From NCBI RefSeq assembly GCF_019049625.1, contig NZ_JAFMOY010000119.1:1-64000 (forward strand): a stretch of 64,000 nt of DNA, given 5' to 3'. The position numbers and the translations under genes are program-made. The notes beneath the pieces were generated by a model, which ran no database searches, had not been told where the DNA came from, and saw nothing but the letters and a program-made list of their open reading frames with translations. The DNA comes from Rahnella ecdela (GTDB lineage: Bacteria; Pseudomonadota; Gammaproteobacteria; Enterobacterales; Enterobacteriaceae). Positions 1-13,281 of the stretch are shown piece after piece; position 1 is the first letter of the stretch; the number at the start of each line of letters is the position of its first letter.

Positions 1-211
<211 letters not shown>

Positions 212-237
212 GGGATCATTGTGTTTAAACCAGTGGC

Positions 238-2361
<2,124 letters not shown>

Positions 2362-2391
2362 CTATAACTAGGACGTTCAAGTTCAGTTAAC

Positions 2392-2425
2392 CCAAGCGGG
2401 TTGGCTTCTTGAAGCGCCCGCTTGG
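2392..2425 (-). other. Intercistronic hairpin between rpsG and fusA
   Basis: CCAAGCGGG (2392-2400) pairs with CCCGCTTGG (2417-2425), and inside it GCTTC (2404-2408) pairs with GAAGC (2411-2415). The extended stem sits in the 96-nt rpsG-fusA spacer with no U-tract. It probably shapes translation or mRNA stability rather than ending transcription (inference). Confidence 0.45.
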
Positions 2426-2448
2426 TTAGCATAACTACTGCGAAGTGA

Positions 2449-3459
<1,011 letters not shown>

Positions 3460-3481
3460 TTAGCTAATATGGGGACGCAGA

Positions 3482-3510
3482 ATTTTAGGGCTGACCTAAG
3501 AGGGTGTCAA
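3482..3510 (-). promoter_or_regulatory. str operon sigma70 promoter
   Basis: Read on the minus strand there is a consensus -35 TTGACA (3510-3505), a 17-nt spacer and a -10 TAAAAT (3487-3482). The start would fall about 85 nt before rpsL. Consensus boxes at ideal spacing, directly upstream of the str operon and close to the E. coli str promoter, make this a confident call. Confidence 0.85.
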
Positions 3511-3533
3511 GAAATATACAGCACATCAGTAAA

Positions 3534-3821
3534 TCACCATGCTGTTTGCTGGGTGTGTTTCTCAGTCAGCGCGACGAATCCAGTATAGTCGATCAATGTG
3601 ATTTTGTGCGAAATTTGACCAACCAATCCTCGGGCTGCCAGATCTTCGCTGAGGGCATAAACTGACTGAACATGCCGGCTGAGCAGGTTACAGGCCTCGC
3701 TGCCATCGATCGCAGCCAGTACGCCATCCTGCATCAGCAAAAGTGCATCTTCCTGAGTGACCAGCTTAACAATCAATGAGAAATCACATTGTTGCGGGGA
3801 ACGGGCAAGAGTAAAAAGCAT
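3534..3821 (-). CDS. tusB: Sulfurtransferase complex subunit TusB
   Basis: TusB is one of three DsrEFH-fold subunits of the TusBCD heterohexamer. The complex passes sulfur from TusA to TusE for 2-thiolation of U34 in tRNAs for Lys, Glu and Gln. The 95-residue product starts MLFTLARSPQQCDFS, with the DsrH-type segment DALLLMQDGVLAAI. It is the last gene of yheO-tusDCB, 13 nt after tusC, and ends just before the str promoter. Confidence 0.95.
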   Translation of the reverse strand: MLFTLARSPQQCDFSLIVKLVTQEDALLLMQDGVLAAIDGSEACNLLSRHVQSVYALSEDLAARGLVGQISHKITLIDYTGFVALTEKHTQQTAW

Positions 3822-3834
3822 GAGGTTTCCTGAT

Positions 3835-4194
3835 TTAAAACGTCATCACCACATCAAAACTGGCCAGACGTCCGCGAATTTCTGCCGCGGACAGCGGCTC
3901 CACATCCAGCACCCATTCATGTCCCACAGACAATCCACGTGACTTCAGAGAGTCCTCACAGACAAAGCACTGGTCGACGTCGTAAAGTGATAACACACCG
4001 AATGTGGCAATATAATTACGGGCGAGAATTTTTTCGGGTTGCTGTGCTGGCATGAGCTGAAAAACACCATCAGCCATAAAAAATACGCCGATCTCTTCCG
4101 TCAGGGCTGACGTTGCCAGCAGCGCATCGAGGCCTTCTCTTCCCGCCGAAGTGCCGTGCGGGCCCTGAGTAAATACAAACGCTATCTTCTTCAT
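3835..4194 (-). CDS. tusC: Sulfurtransferase complex subunit TusC
   Basis: TusC is the DsrF-like subunit of the TusBCD sulfur-relay complex. The 119 residues start [21 protein letters not shown] and keep the family segment [14 protein letters not shown]. TusC lacks the transfer cysteine held by TusD and is structural. It lies 22 nt after tusD and is presumably co-transcribed with yheO-tusD. Confidence 0.95.
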   Translation of the reverse strand: MKKIAFVFTQGPHGTSAGREGLDALLATSALTEEIGVFFMADGVFQLMPAQQPEKILARNYIATFGVLSLYDVDQCFVCEDSLKSRGLSVGHEWVLDVEPLSAAEIRGRLASFDVVMTF

Positions 4195-4216
4195 TGCCTG
4201 GTCCTGCCATAGTCCA

Positions 4217-4609
4217 TCAGAACTGCACCATGCGGTCGCAGGTCAGCGACGCTTCTGCGAGGCTGCCCAATCCGGTCAGAGCAAAACCGGCTTGTAAATT
4301 CGTCTGACCGTGTCCCTGATTATGGGCTTCTGTTTCATCGATGACACCGCGACGTAATGCTGCTGCCACGCAAACATTGAGAGCAACCTGATGGTCCGCT
4401 GCCATACGCTGCCAGGATCTGACGAGGTCAAATTCATCGGAAGCAGGTGCAGAAAGCATATTGCCGTTAAGGACGCCTTCACGATAAAAAAACACGCTGC
4501 CCAGCTGATGACCGCAGCTTATCAACGCCAGTGCGAACTGATACGCTGCACTGGCTTGTTGTGTTCCGTATGCAGGACCGGTTACCAGAAGGCAATAACG
4601 CAGTTTCAA
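4217..4609 (-). CDS. tusD: Sulfurtransferase complex subunit TusD
   Basis: TusD is the catalytic subunit of TusBCD; its persulfide cysteine (Cys78 in E. coli) receives sulfur from TusA. Here the equivalent is Cys80 in [13 protein letters not shown]. The 130-residue product shares [12 protein letters not shown]-like and EASLTCDR segments with E. coli TusD. The start is TTG at 4609, which overlaps the yheO stop as TTGA and has GGGGA upstream. The four-base overlap implies translational coupling to yheO. Confidence 0.95.
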   Translation of the reverse strand: MKLRYCLLVTGPAYGTQQASAAYQFALALISCGHQLGSVFFYREGVLNGNMLSAPASDEFDLVRSWQRMAADHQVALNVCVAAALRRGVIDETEAHNQGHGQTNLQAGFALTGLGSLAEASLTCDRMVQF

Positions 4610-5328
4610 CGCTCGTTCCCCACCAGATCCCCGCTTTTAAACTGGCGGATATACAGGTAAACCGTGTGCTTGGAAATATTCAGACGGTCAGCGACCTGAT
4701 TGATGGCATCTTTGATATCAAAAATACCCTTTTCATAAAGATTCAGCACCACCTGACGGTTCTTCGCATTGTTGGAAACATTGCGGTCAGCGTTCACTTC
4801 TTCAATGGTGAATTCCAGCGTTTGTGCCACGAGGTCATCCACAGAAGAGGCAAAGTTTACCGACGATGCCACTTCCTGAGTTTCTGGCGGCATAAAGGTC
4901 TGAATAATTTGCGAGAAAGGTACGTCGAGATTCATGTTGATACAAAGAAGACCAATGACACGCTGCTCACGGTTACGAATGGCGATGGTGACAGATTTCA
5001 TCAGCACACCACTTTTCGCACGGGTGAAATAGGCTTTGGACACATTGCTGTCCGCGCCGGTCATATCATGCAACATGCGCAGGGCTAAATCGGTAATCGG
5101 TGAGCCGATCTTACGGCCGGTATGCTCACCATTTGCAATACGAACCGCTGAACATTTCAGGTCTTCCAGTGAATGCAGAACAATTTCGCAATGCTCACCG
5201 ATCAGCATCGCAAGCCCGTCCACCACGGCCTCGTATGAAGACAAAATCTCATGATCGACCTGGCTGAACGGACGTTGGTCCAGCAAATCCAGTTCACCGG
5301 TTTCGCCAGTTATAAGCGAATTAGACAT
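4606..5328 (-). CDS. yheO: YheO family transcriptional regulator (PAS-like plus HTH)
   Basis: This predicted DNA-binding protein has an N-terminal YheO/PAS-like sensor domain (about residues 25-140) and a C-terminal helix-turn-helix ([23 protein letters not shown] region, about 200-235). The 240-residue form starting [20 protein letters not shown] at ATG 5328 matches E. coli YheO in length and sequence. A longer TTG-started reading (5361) adds 11 residues without support. It heads the tus genes; I know no firmly established regulon for it. Confidence 0.9.
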   Translation of the reverse strand: MSNSLITGETGELDLLDQRPFSQVDHEILSSYEAVVDGLAMLIGEHCEIVLHSLEDLKCSAVRIANGEHTGRKIGSPITDLALRMLHDMTGADSNVSKAYFTRAKSGVLMKSVTIAIRNREQRVIGLLCINMNLDVPFSQIIQTFMPPETQEVASSVNFASSVDDLVAQTLEFTIEEVNADRNVSNNAKNRQVVLNLYEKGIFDIKDAINQVADRLNISKHTVYLYIRQFKSGDLVGNER

Positions 5329-5540
5329 CGAAGCTACCACCCTCTCTATCGCGCCTTCCAACGGGAGTCAGGACGCATTATTCATCATTTCACGGTCGTT
5401 ACTGTATCAAAGACACAGATAAAACGGCCTTACGATTATATGGATCTGTGACGTTATGCCGGGGAAACAAAAGCGTCAAGTTATCATCATAGAGTAACCT
5501 CAATAAAATGAAGGCCGGGCCCGAAGAAAAGTTAAAGGCG

Positions 5541-5571
5541 AAAAAAAACCGCCGCATTTAGCGACGGTTTT
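5541..5571 (-). terminator. fkpA terminator
   Basis: Read on the minus strand, AAAACCGTCGC (5571-5561) and GCGGCGGTTTT (5555-5545) form an 11-bp stem with one G-U wobble and a short loop. A T-run follows, 20 nt after the fkpA stop. Confidence 0.85.
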
Positions 5572-5592
5572 CTGTAACAGCTCAATAGCAAA

Positions 5593-6444
5593 TTAGTTTG
5601 CTTTTGGTGCCGCTTCAGCTTCAGCTGGTTTTTCAGCTGCTTTCGGGTCAGCCTTCGGTGCCGCTTTCACGTCCAGCAGTTCAACATCGAACACCAGAGT
5701 GGAGTTAGCAGGGATCCCCGGGACGCCAGTTTTACCGTAAGCCAGTGCTGGTGGAATGACCAGCTTGATTTTGCCGCCTTTCTTAATGTGTTTCAGGCCT
5801 TCGGTCCAGCCTGGGATAACACCATCAAGACGGAAGGACAGTGGCTCGCCGCGGGTATAAGAGTTATCAAACTCAGTACCGTCGGTCAGAGTCCCTTTGT
5901 AGTTTACTACAACGGTGTCACTGTCTTTAGGTGCTGCGCCAGTACCTGGTTTTTCTACCTGATACAGCAGCCCTGATTCAGTCTTCTTCACGCCTTTTTC
6001 TTTGGCGAAATCAGCACGGAATTTGTCGCCTTTGTCAGCATTAGCTTTAGCGTCCTGCTCCATCTTAGCCTGTGCAGATGCTTTCACACGGCCTTCGAAG
6101 GTTTGCAGAGTTTGCTCAATTTCCTGATCGGACAGTTTGCTTTTGTTAGCAAACGCATCCTGAACACCGGCGATCAGCTGGTCTTTATCCAGTTTGATGC
6201 CCAGCTTTTCTTGTTCTTTCAGGGAGTTGTCCATATAACGACCCAGTGATGCACCCAGAGCATAAGCAGCCTGCTCGTCGTCGCTTTTGAACTTGGTCTT
6301 ATCTGTTGCTGCCGGTGCAGCTGCAGCGGCTGGCGCAGGAGCAGCAGCGGCCGGTGCGGTGGCTTCAGCAGCCATAACCTGAGTGGCATTCAGGGCAATT
6401 GCCATGGTGGTTGCCAGCAGAGTTACTTTAAACAGTGATTTCAT
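5593..6444 (-). CDS. fkpA: FKBP-type peptidyl-prolyl isomerase FkpA (periplasmic)
   Basis: FkpA is a periplasmic chaperone and proline isomerase, part of the sigmaE envelope-stress response in E. coli. The 283-residue product has a signal peptide (MKSLFKVTLLATTMAIAL, cleavage near VMA-AEA), an Ala/Pro-rich linker, the helical dimerisation domain (about 55-150) and a C-terminal FKBP domain with VVNYKGTLTDGTEFDNS and VIPGWTEGL. The tail is Ala/Lys/Pro-rich. I placed the start at ATG 6444, which has GGAG upstream; a reading from 6534 adds a non-signal N-terminus. Confidence 0.96.
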   Translation of the reverse strand: MKSLFKVTLLATTMAIALNATQVMAAEATAPAAAAPAPAAAAAPAATDKTKFKSDDEQAAYALGASLGRYMDNSLKEQEKLGIKLDKDQLIAGVQDAFANKSKLSDQEIEQTLQTFEGRVKASAQAKMEQDAKANADKGDKFRADFAKEKGVKKTESGLLYQVEKPGTGAAPKDSDTVVVNYKGTLTDGTEFDNSYTRGEPLSFRLDGVIPGWTEGLKHIKKGGKIKLVIPPALAYGKTGVPGIPANSTLVFDVELLDVKAAPKADPKAAEKPAEAEAAPKAN

Positions 6445-6737
6445 CCATTTCTCCAAGACCAGAAGCGTATGACCTCTGGTAATAATTACGAAAGTTCGGC
6501 GGTTACTATAACTGTCCGTCTCACGACAAAACAATCTCTATACACGCCATTAGCGTCATATTCAGACCTTTTTTGCATCAATTAGTTTCGTCTGGCTATG
6601 AAGAGTCCGAGATAAAGCACCGCTGAGTTCAGGCAATTAAGCCGGTTTACGGGTAGAATCGCCGGTCTACAATACAGTATGGGGTTCCGGTCAGTGCTCA
6701 ATCTGATCAACTTGAGCCGCACAATGAGGGAAAGATT

Positions 6738-6956
6738 ATGGACTCAAACACCGTTGAACAACGTCTGGAGATGCTGGAAAACAAGCTGGCTTTTCAGGAA
6801 ATCACTATCGAAGAACTGAATTTGATCGTCACCCAGCACCAGCTGGAAATGAGCAGACTGCATGATCACCTGCGTCTGCTGACAGATAAACTGCGCGCCA
6901 GCCAGCCATCAATGATTGCCGACCAGTCGGAAGAAACGCCTCCGCCACATTATTGA
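6738..6956 (+). CDS. slyX: SlyX family coiled-coil protein
   Basis: This 72-residue small acidic protein is nearly all heptad-like helix ([19 protein letters not shown] and on to LRLLTDKL) and ends with the typical PPPHY. The biochemical role of SlyX is not established; the name comes from its place next to slyD. The ATG at 6738 has GAGGG upstream. It converges with slyD over a shared terminator. Confidence 0.95.
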   Translation: MDSNTVEQRLEMLENKLAFQEITIEELNLIVTQHQLEMSRLHDHLRLLTDKLRASQPSMIADQSEETPPPHY

Positions 6957-6976
6957 TTCTGTTTCTGACGCAACAA

Positions 6977-7006
6977 AAAGGCGCCCATAAGGCGCCTTTC
7001 GTTTTT
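6977..7006. terminator. Bidirectional terminator between slyX and slyD
   Basis: AAAGGCGCC (6977-6985) and GGCGCCTTT (6991-6999) form a perfect 9-bp stem with a 5-nt loop. Flanking A- and T-runs serve both converging genes. Confidence 0.9.
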
Positions 7007-7027
7007 ATCGCTTTGCAGGCAAAGTGA

Positions 7028-7633
7028 TCAGTGGCAACCGCAGCCGCCGTTACCGCCACAACCGCCTTTTTTACCGTGATCATGACCGTGGTCGTGATCA
7101 TGGTCGTGGCCGTGACCACCGCAGCAGCCTTCGCCGTGTTCATGGTCGTGATCATGGTCGTGTCCGTGTTCGCCGTGAACGTGGCCGTGAGCGAGTTCTT
7201 CTTCGGTTGCTTCACGGATTGCCACAACTTCAACGTGGAAGTTCAGATCCTGACCTGCCAGCATGTGGTTGCCATCGACAACAACGTGGTCGCCGTCAAC
7301 TTCAGTGATTTCAACAGGAACCGGGCCCTGATCGGTGTCAGCCAGGAAACGCATACCCACTTCCAGCTCATCAACACCCATGAAGACGTCTTTAGGTACG
7401 CGCTGAACCAGGTTTTCGTCGTAGTTGCCGTAAGCGTCGTTTGCGCCAACATGCACGTCAAATACATCACCAATTGCATGACCTTCCAGCGCAGTTTCCA
7501 GACCGGAGATCAGGGAACCGTGACCATGCAGGTAATCCAACGGCGCGCTCACCGGAGATTCATCAACCAACACACCGTCTTCTGTACGTACCTGATATGC
7601 CACGCTGATGACCAGGTCTTTTGCTACTTTCAT
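7028..7633 (-). CDS. slyD: FKBP-type peptidyl-prolyl isomerase and metallochaperone SlyD
   Basis: SlyD is a cytoplasmic prolyl isomerase/chaperone that also supplies nickel to hydrogenase maturation and is the host factor for phiX174 E lysis. The 201-residue product has FKBP halves (about 1-70 and 130-150) around the inserted-flap chaperone domain (about 75-125). Its C-terminal tail (about 150-201) is extremely His-rich with GCC, GGC and CGCH cysteines, the metal-binding region. The ATG at 7633 follows an AGGAG. Confidence 0.97.
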   Translation of the reverse strand: MKVAKDLVISVAYQVRTEDGVLVDESPVSAPLDYLHGHGSLISGLETALEGHAIGDVFDVHVGANDAYGNYDENLVQRVPKDVFMGVDELEVGMRFLADTDQGPVPVEITEVDGDHVVVDGNHMLAGQDLNFHVEVVAIREATEEELAHGHVHGEHGHDHDHDHEHGEGCCGGHGHDHDHDHGHDHGKKGGCGGNGGCGCH

Positions 7634-7831
7634 GATAACTCCTACCGTTGGAAACTCAATTTGTTGTCTGCGGGCGTTTCATAACGCACGCAACTTCGCT
7701 TAAGGCTAATTCAGTGACGGCCACTTTTCGATGAGATCATCCTGAAAAGCGCGACCGGATAAATTTGGCGAAGAGTGTAGCGGAAATCCGCGTCTCTGTA
7801 CTACCAGCATAAAAAAACACGAGCAATAACG

Positions 7832-8035
7832 CTACTTCGGATCGAAAATACCAATCACCTGCTCTTCCGGGCGAAGCTTCTTGCTGACCTGAGCATCGGT
7901 CTGACGCTGATGGTGCCCGCACTTCACACACTCCACCACTTCAACCTGATCTTCCTGCCATAAAGCCAGCGTATCCATCGCCTTACATTTCGGACATACC
8001 GCACCAGCGATAAACCGTTTACGGGTTGTAGCCAT
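7832..8035 (-). CDS. yheV: YheV family putative zinc-ribbon protein
   Basis: This 67-residue protein starts MATTRKRFIAGAVCPKCKAM. It has two CxxC knuckles (CPKC near residue 14 and CVKC near 37) that should bind one zinc, and ends EEQVIGIFDPK as in E. coli YheV. Its function is unknown. The start at 8035 follows GGAG. It lies 79 nt after kefB on the same strand and may be co-transcribed with kefGB. Confidence 0.92.
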   Translation of the reverse strand: MATTRKRFIAGAVCPKCKAMDTLALWQEDQVEVVECVKCGHHQRQTDAQVSKKLRPEEQVIGIFDPK

Positions 8036-8114
8036 GTTACTTCTCCTGAAAGTTGCGACATTGCGTCCGGTCATTTTTCATTCAGACGGCAAAATTATTT
8101 TTCCGCCAGCCGGA

Positions 8115-9923
8115 CTATTCGTCGTCGTCCCAGCCATCTAGCTGACGACGTTCGTTATGCATTTCGCTCTGGAAGATATCCTCCAGCTCGCGCCGTGCTT
8201 CTTTCACACGGGAAATCTGCGCTACGTCGCCGCGATTTTGCGGCACCAGTTCACGCAGCATCCGCATGTCGAGACGGCGGAAATGTTGTTGCGCGCGATA
8301 CGCACTGTGCGGATGCATACCCAGCGTGACAAGCGCCTTTTTGCCTAATTCCAGCGCACTGGAGAACGTCTCACGGGAGAAATTAGCTACACCGGCCTGC
8401 AACAGTTCATGCGCCTCAACACGTCCACGGGCGCGCGCCAGAATATTCAGATGCGGAAAATGCTGCTGACACAAATGCACGATGGTCATGGTGTCCGCGG
8501 GCTCATCACAAGTGATCACAATCGATTTTGCCTTTTCAGCCCCCGAAGCCCTGAGCAATTCGAGCTCCGTTGCATCGCCGTAATACACTTTATAGCCGTA
8601 GGTCCGCATCAGACCGACGGCGCTAATATCACGCTCAAGCACCGTGATGCGCATTTTATTTGCCATCAGCAAGCGTCCGATCACCTGCCCGAAACGTCCG
8701 AAGCCGACGATAATCACCTGCGGCTCATCATCCTGCACAAAATGCTTTTCGTCGCTCTCTTCACCGTCGTTGTAACGACGCACCAGGATCCGGTCGACCC
8801 ATTGCATCAGTAGCGGCGTAGTCATCATTGATAACGTCACCACCACCAGCAACAAAGAAAGCTGCGATGAGGAAATCACTTTCTGCGCGCCAGCCGCCGA
8901 GAACAGCACGAAAGCAAATTCACCGCCCTGGCTCAACACGGCAGAAAACTGCAAGCGTACGGATGTCCGCAGGCCAAATATTCGCGACAACCCGTACAGC
9001 ACCGCTCCTTTGACCGTCACCAGAATAATCACGCCTGCCAGAACCAGCAAAATGTGGGTGTAAAGCACGCCCAGATTCAGCGCCATGCCGACAGAAATAA
9101 AGAACAGCCCGAGCAGTAAACCCTTAAACGGCTCGATAGCGATTTCCAGTTCGTGCTGATATTCGCTTTCGGCCAGTAAAATCCCGGCGATAAACGTGCC
9201 GAGCGCCATCGAAAAGCCCAGCGTATCCATAAAGAGTGCTGAACCGAGCACCACCAGCAGCGCGGCGGCAGTAAACACTTCACGCACGCCGGAAGCCACA
9301 ATCAGCCGGAAAATTGGTCGCAGCAGATAACGTCCGCCGATCAGCATTCCGCCAAAGGCCAGCACTTTCAGGCCGATCATTTCCCAGTTATTGCCGCCTT
9401 CGGAGCCGCCCGCAAGAATCGGGATCAGCGCCAAAGCCGGAATAACCGCGATATCCTGGAACAGCAGCACGGCAAAACCCAGCTGACCGCCTTCGTTACG
9501 CGTCATGCCTTTGTCACGCATAAGCTGCAACGCCATCGCCGTAGATGACATTGCCAGCCCGATACCGCCAATTACCGCGGCCTGCCAGGAAAACTTCGTC
9601 AGATAAAGCAGACCACCGAGCACCAGCGCAGTCAGGATCACCTGTCCAGCACCGACGCCAAATATTTGCCGGCGCAATGCCCACAGCTTGCCGGGATTCA
9701 GTTCCAGCCCGATGATAAACATCAGGAAAACCACGCCAAGTTCGGAGAAATGCAGAATTTCATCCACGTCGCGGATAAAACCCAGTCCCCACGGACCGAT
9801 GGCAATACCGGCCAGCAAATAGCCGAGCACCGCACCAATCCCTAAGCGTTGGGCAACAGGCACGGCGACGACGGCGGCGAACAGAAACAGCAGGATCGCC
9901 ATCGGAATATTGGAAACATCCAT
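8115..9923 (-). CDS. kefB: Glutathione-regulated potassium-efflux antiporter KefB
   Basis: KefB is an inner-membrane K+/H+ antiporter (CPA2) held shut by glutathione and opened by glutathione adducts, so that cytoplasmic acidification protects against electrophiles. The 602-residue product has about a dozen N-terminal membrane segments (to about residue 380), then an RCK/TrkA-N domain with the Rossmann motif [12 protein letters not shown]. The start [13 protein letters not shown] at 9923 overlaps the kefG stop by one base (TAATG). Confidence 0.95.
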   Translation of the reverse strand: MDVSNIPMAILLFLFAAVVAVPVAQRLGIGAVLGYLLAGIAIGPWGLGFIRDVDEILHFSELGVVFLMFIIGLELNPGKLWALRRQIFGVGAGQVILTALVLGGLLYLTKFSWQAAVIGGIGLAMSSTAMALQLMRDKGMTRNEGGQLGFAVLLFQDIAVIPALALIPILAGGSEGGNNWEMIGLKVLAFGGMLIGGRYLLRPIFRLIVASGVREVFTAAALLVVLGSALFMDTLGFSMALGTFIAGILLAESEYQHELEIAIEPFKGLLLGLFFISVGMALNLGVLYTHILLVLAGVIILVTVKGAVLYGLSRIFGLRTSVRLQFSAVLSQGGEFAFVLFSAAGAQKVISSSQLSLLLVVVTLSMMTTPLLMQWVDRILVRRYNDGEESDEKHFVQDDEPQVIIVGFGRFGQVIGRLLMANKMRITVLERDISAVGLMRTYGYKVYYGDATELELLRASGAEKAKSIVITCDEPADTMTIVHLCQQHFPHLNILARARGRVEAHELLQAGVANFSRETFSSALELGKKALVTLGMHPHSAYRAQQHFRRLDMRMLRELVPQNRGDVAQISRVKEARRELEDIFQSEMHNERRQLDGWDDDE

Positions 9924-10477
9924 TATGCAATCCCTCCATGTGGCAACGGGGATTGCAGCCATTCGCCGTAAGCTTCGGCATGGCTTTGCAGCACATCAGG
10001 TTTCTGACGGCGCGCCCAGTAAATGATGATGGGCGTCATCCAGTGCATATGGCACATGGCTGAAGTCAGCTCGAAAGGACGCATAATGTCGGACATCGGG
10101 TAACGGTTATAGCCGCCCGCACGGTAAGCGCCCTCCGGTTCACCGGTCGTGACTACCGAACGCCAGTACTTACCATTGAGCGCATTGCCGCCTGCCCCGC
10201 TGGCAAAACCGCGCGCCAGCACGCGATCCATCCACTCCTTCAACAACGCCGGACAACTGTAGGTATAAAGGGGATGCTGGAAAACAATCACCTTATGGTC
10301 GCGCAGCAGTTGCTGCTCACGATGGATATCAATAAAAAAATCAGGATAGTGGGCGTACAAATCATGCACGGTGACATGTTCAAGCTGTTGTGCTTGTTGC
10401 AGTAAAACGCGGTTGGCGACCGAATCGGGTGATTCCGGATGGGCATACAGCAGCAAAACCTTTGGTGGCTGCGACAT
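9923..10477 (-). CDS. kefG: Glutathione-regulated potassium-efflux ancillary protein KefG
   Basis: KefG is a flavodoxin-like quinone-reductase-fold protein needed for full KefB activity at the membrane face. The 184-residue product starts [20 protein letters not shown] and has [20 protein letters not shown] and TTGEPEGAY, the NAD(P)H dehydrogenase (quinone) family motifs. The start at ATG 10477 has GGAGG upstream; a 20-residue in-frame extension upstream is not supported. It is coupled to kefB by a TAATG overlap. Confidence 0.95.
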   Translation of the reverse strand: MSQPPKVLLLYAHPESPDSVANRVLLQQAQQLEHVTVHDLYAHYPDFFIDIHREQQLLRDHKVIVFQHPLYTYSCPALLKEWMDRVLARGFASGAGGNALNGKYWRSVVTTGEPEGAYRAGGYNRYPMSDIMRPFELTSAMCHMHWMTPIIIYWARRQKPDVLQSHAEAYGEWLQSPLPHGGIA

Positions 10478-10606
10478 CAATACCTCCAAAGCGTCGTCAG
10501 GGTGCGGTTTTTCCGTTACCATGCTTCGCAAAGACAAAATGGGACGCGATACGTCTTGTTTAGATCATTATCATGACAATTTAACATACTCTCAACACGG
10601 CGCTTT

Positions 10607-12523
10607 ATGATTGTTTTCTCCTCCTTACAAATCCGACGCGGCACTAATGTGCTGCTGGACAACGCGTCTGCGACCATCAATCCCGGCCAGAAAGTCGGAC
10701 TGGTGGGTAAAAACGGCTGCGGTAAATCCACCCTGATTTCCCTGTTAAAAGGTGAAATGAGTGCCGATGCAGGCAACCTGACGTTTCCGTCTAACTGGGC
10801 TCTGGCCTGGGTAAATCAGGAAACGCCAGCGCTGGACGAACCGGCGATAGAGTATGTTATCGACGGCGACCGCGAATTCCGCCAGCTCGAAGCACAATTA
10901 CAACAAGCCAACGAGCGGGATGATGGCCACGCCATCGCCACGCTGCACGGTAAACTCGACGCCATTAACGCCTGGACCATTCCGGCACGCGCCGCCAGCC
11001 TGCTCAGCGGATTGGGCTTTACTCAGAATCAGCTACAGCAACCGGTGAAATCGTTCTCCGGCGGCTGGCGTATGCGCCTGAACCTGGCGCAGGCGCTGAT
11101 TTGCCGTTCTGATTTACTCCTGCTCGACGAACCGACCAACCACCTGGATTTGGACGCGGTGATCTGGCTGGAGAAATGGCTGAAAAGCTACACCGGTACG
11201 CTGGTGCTGATTTCCCATGATCGTGATTTCCTCGATCCGATCATCGATAAAATCATGCATATCGAACAGCAGTCGCTGAACGAATACACCGGTAACTACT
11301 CGTCTTTCGAACGCCAGCGAGCGACCAAACTGTCGCAACAGCAGGCATTGTTTGAAAGCCAGCAGGAAAAAGTGGCGCATCTGCAAAGCTATATCGACCG
11401 TTTCCGCGCGCAGGCGACCAAGGCCAAACAGGCGCAAAGTCGCATCAAAATGCTGGAACGCATGGAACTGATTGCACCGGCGCACGTTGACAATCCTTTT
11501 CATTTTAGCTTCCGTTCGCCGGAAAGTTTGCCCGATCCGCTGCTGCGCATGGAAAAAGTCAGCGCCGGTTATGGTGACACCACCATTCTGGAGTCGATCA
11601 AACTGAATCTGGTGCCGGGGTCGCGTATCGGCCTGCTGGGCCGTAACGGTGCCGGTAAATCCACGCTGATCAAATTGCTGGCGGGTACCATGCCGCCGCT
11701 TCAGGGTGATATCGGACTGGCGAAAGGCGTTAAGCTCGGTTATTTCGCTCAGCATCAACTCGAGTTTCTTCGTGCTGAAGATTCGCCGCTGCAACATCTG
11801 GTCCGTCTGGCCAATAAAGAAACCGAACAGCAACTGCGCGATTATCTCGGCGGATTTGGTTTCCACGGCGATAAAGTCACGGATCCGACGGGACGTTTTT
11901 CCGGCGGCGAAAAAGCACGTCTGGTGCTGGCCCTGATTGTCTGGCAGCGCCCTAACCTGCTGCTGCTCGATGAACCGACCAACCACTTAGATCTCGATAT
12001 GCGTCAGGCGCTGACCGAAGCGCTGATCGACTTCGAAGGCGCGATGGTCGTCGTTTCGCATGACCGTCACTTACTGCGTTCCACCACCGACGATTTGTAT
12101 CTGGTTCACGGCGGTAAAGTGGAACAGTTCGACGGCGATCTGGAAGATTATCAGCAATGGCTGGTGGACATTCAGCGTCAGGAAAGCCAGCAGGATGCGC
12201 CGGCCAAAGACGGTGGCATCAACAGCGCGCAGTCGCGTAAGGACCAGAAACGTCGCGAAGCCGATTTCCGCAACCAGACTCAGCCTCTGCGTAAACAAAT
12301 CACCAAACTCGAAGCGCAGATGGAAAAACTGAGTACCGAGCTGGCATCCATCGAAGAGCGTCTGGCAGATTCCGCGATTTACGAAAACAGCCGTAAAACT
12401 GAACTGACTGAATGTCTGCAACAACAGACCAAAGTCAAAAGCGCGCTGGAAGAAACCGAAATGACCTGGCTTGATGCACAGGAACAGCTGGAAGAAATGT
12501 CGAAGGCCTTTGATCTCGACTAA
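10607..12523 (+). CDS. yheS: ABC-F family ATPase YheS
   Basis: YheS is a soluble ABC-F protein with two ATPase domains and no membrane part; members act on the ribosome, and E. coli YheS is linked to relief of nascent-chain stalling. The 638-residue product has Walker A GKNGCGKST (about 36-44) and GRNGAGKST (about 345-353). Each domain has a FSGG signature and the Walker B LLDEPTNHLDL. An interdomain linker is rich in Gln/Lys, and a C-terminal coiled-coil tail (about 560-635) follows. It is divergent from kefG. Confidence 0.95.
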   Translation: MIVFSSLQIRRGTNVLLDNASATINPGQKVGLVGKNGCGKSTLISLLKGEMSADAGNLTFPSNWALAWVNQETPALDEPAIEYVIDGDREFRQLEAQLQQANERDDGHAIATLHGKLDAINAWTIPARAASLLSGLGFTQNQLQQPVKSFSGGWRMRLNLAQALICRSDLLLLDEPTNHLDLDAVIWLEKWLKSYTGTLVLISHDRDFLDPIIDKIMHIEQQSLNEYTGNYSSFERQRATKLSQQQALFESQQEKVAHLQSYIDRFRAQATKAKQAQSRIKMLERMELIAPAHVDNPFHFSFRSPESLPDPLLRMEKVSAGYGDTTILESIKLNLVPGSRIGLLGRNGAGKSTLIKLLAGTMPPLQGDIGLAKGVKLGYFAQHQLEFLRAEDSPLQHLVRLANKETEQQLRDYLGGFGFHGDKVTDPTGRFSGGEKARLVLALIVWQRPNLLLLDEPTNHLDLDMRQALTEALIDFEGAMVVVSHDRHLLRSTTDDLYLVHGGKVEQFDGDLEDYQQWLVDIQRQESQQDAPAKDGGINSAQSRKDQKRREADFRNQTQPLRKQITKLEAQMEKLSTELASIEERLADSAIYENSRKTELTECLQQQTKVKSALEETEMTWLDAQEQLEEMSKAFDLD

Positions 12524-12545
12524 ATGACCGTCTGCCAGATAATGG

Positions 12546-12569
12546 AAAGGAGCCACGAGGCTCCTTTTT
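12546..12569. terminator. Terminator between yheS and the LysE exporter gene
   Basis: AAAGGAGCC (12546-12554) and GGCTCCTTT (12559-12567) form a perfect 9-bp stem with a 4-nt loop, followed by T's. It can serve both convergent genes. Confidence 0.9.
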
Positions 12570-12578
12570 CATTTTATC

Positions 12579-13181
12579 TTAATGCCAGATCAACAACACA
12601 CAAGCCGCAGTCAGAATACCCATCGCGATATTGAAGGTGTACCACGCGCGCTTGCTGCGCAGCAGGCGACCAATCACGGTACCGAACCCGAGCCAGATGA
12701 TCCCAGAGACCAGATTCACCAGGAACATCCCGAGGCTGATACCGGCAATCGAATGGTTATACGCTGCGCCTGCCAGACTGAAACTCGCAACCGCCCCCAG
12801 TCCCATCAGCCAGGCTTTCGGATTGAGAAATTGCAGTAACCAGCCCTGATATAACCGGATCGGCTTCGGTGGCGGCGCACCGGTTTCCAGCTTTTCGTAG
12901 GCCGACGTCGCTATCTTCCACGCCAGCCACAGCAGGTAAAGGCTACCGGCGATTTTCAGGAAAAGGTGTAACGCAGGATAAACCGTGATCAGCCCGCCAA
13001 CGCCGAAGGCCACCAGCAGCAAAATACTTTGCATACCGAGCATAATGCCGACCATCAGCCAGATTGAGCGTAAGAAACCGAAGTTAGCGCCGGACGTGGT
13101 TAACAACATATTGTTCGGGCCTGGGGTAATAGCGGCGACCCATAAAAATCCGAGCATAGAGAAAAATAAACCGAGTTCCAT
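12579..13181 (-). CDS. LysE/RhtB family amino-acid exporter
   Basis: This 200-residue protein has about six hydrophobic segments and the family motif TPGPNN (residues 19-24) after the first helix. A second conserved piece, FLNPKAWLMGLGAV, lies near residues 112-125. Such proteins export amino acids or derivatives across the inner membrane; the substrate cannot be read from sequence. It sits between yheS and yheT, which are adjacent in E. coli, so this is a lineage-specific insertion. No strong Shine-Dalgarno is seen before ATG 13181. Confidence 0.88.
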   Translation of the reverse strand: MELGLFFSMLGFLWVAAITPGPNNMLLTTSGANFGFLRSIWLMVGIMLGMQSILLLVAFGVGGLITVYPALHLFLKIAGSLYLLWLAWKIATSAYEKLETGAPPPKPIRLYQGWLLQFLNPKAWLMGLGAVASFSLAGAAYNHSIAGISLGMFLVNLVSGIIWLGFGTVIGRLLRSKRAWYTFNIAMGILTAACVLLIWH

Positions 13182-13281
13182 TTAATTTGGGTACTCCGAC
13201 CCGAAAGATGTGCGATAGCATTGAAGCTAACAGCGTGATATTGATCGCACAAGAGCCTCTTAAGAGAAATTTATTCATCTT

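Noticed and set aside
11114-11986. 290-codon minus-strand frame inside yheS
   Set aside because: It is antisense to the conserved ABC-F ATPase, without its own signals.
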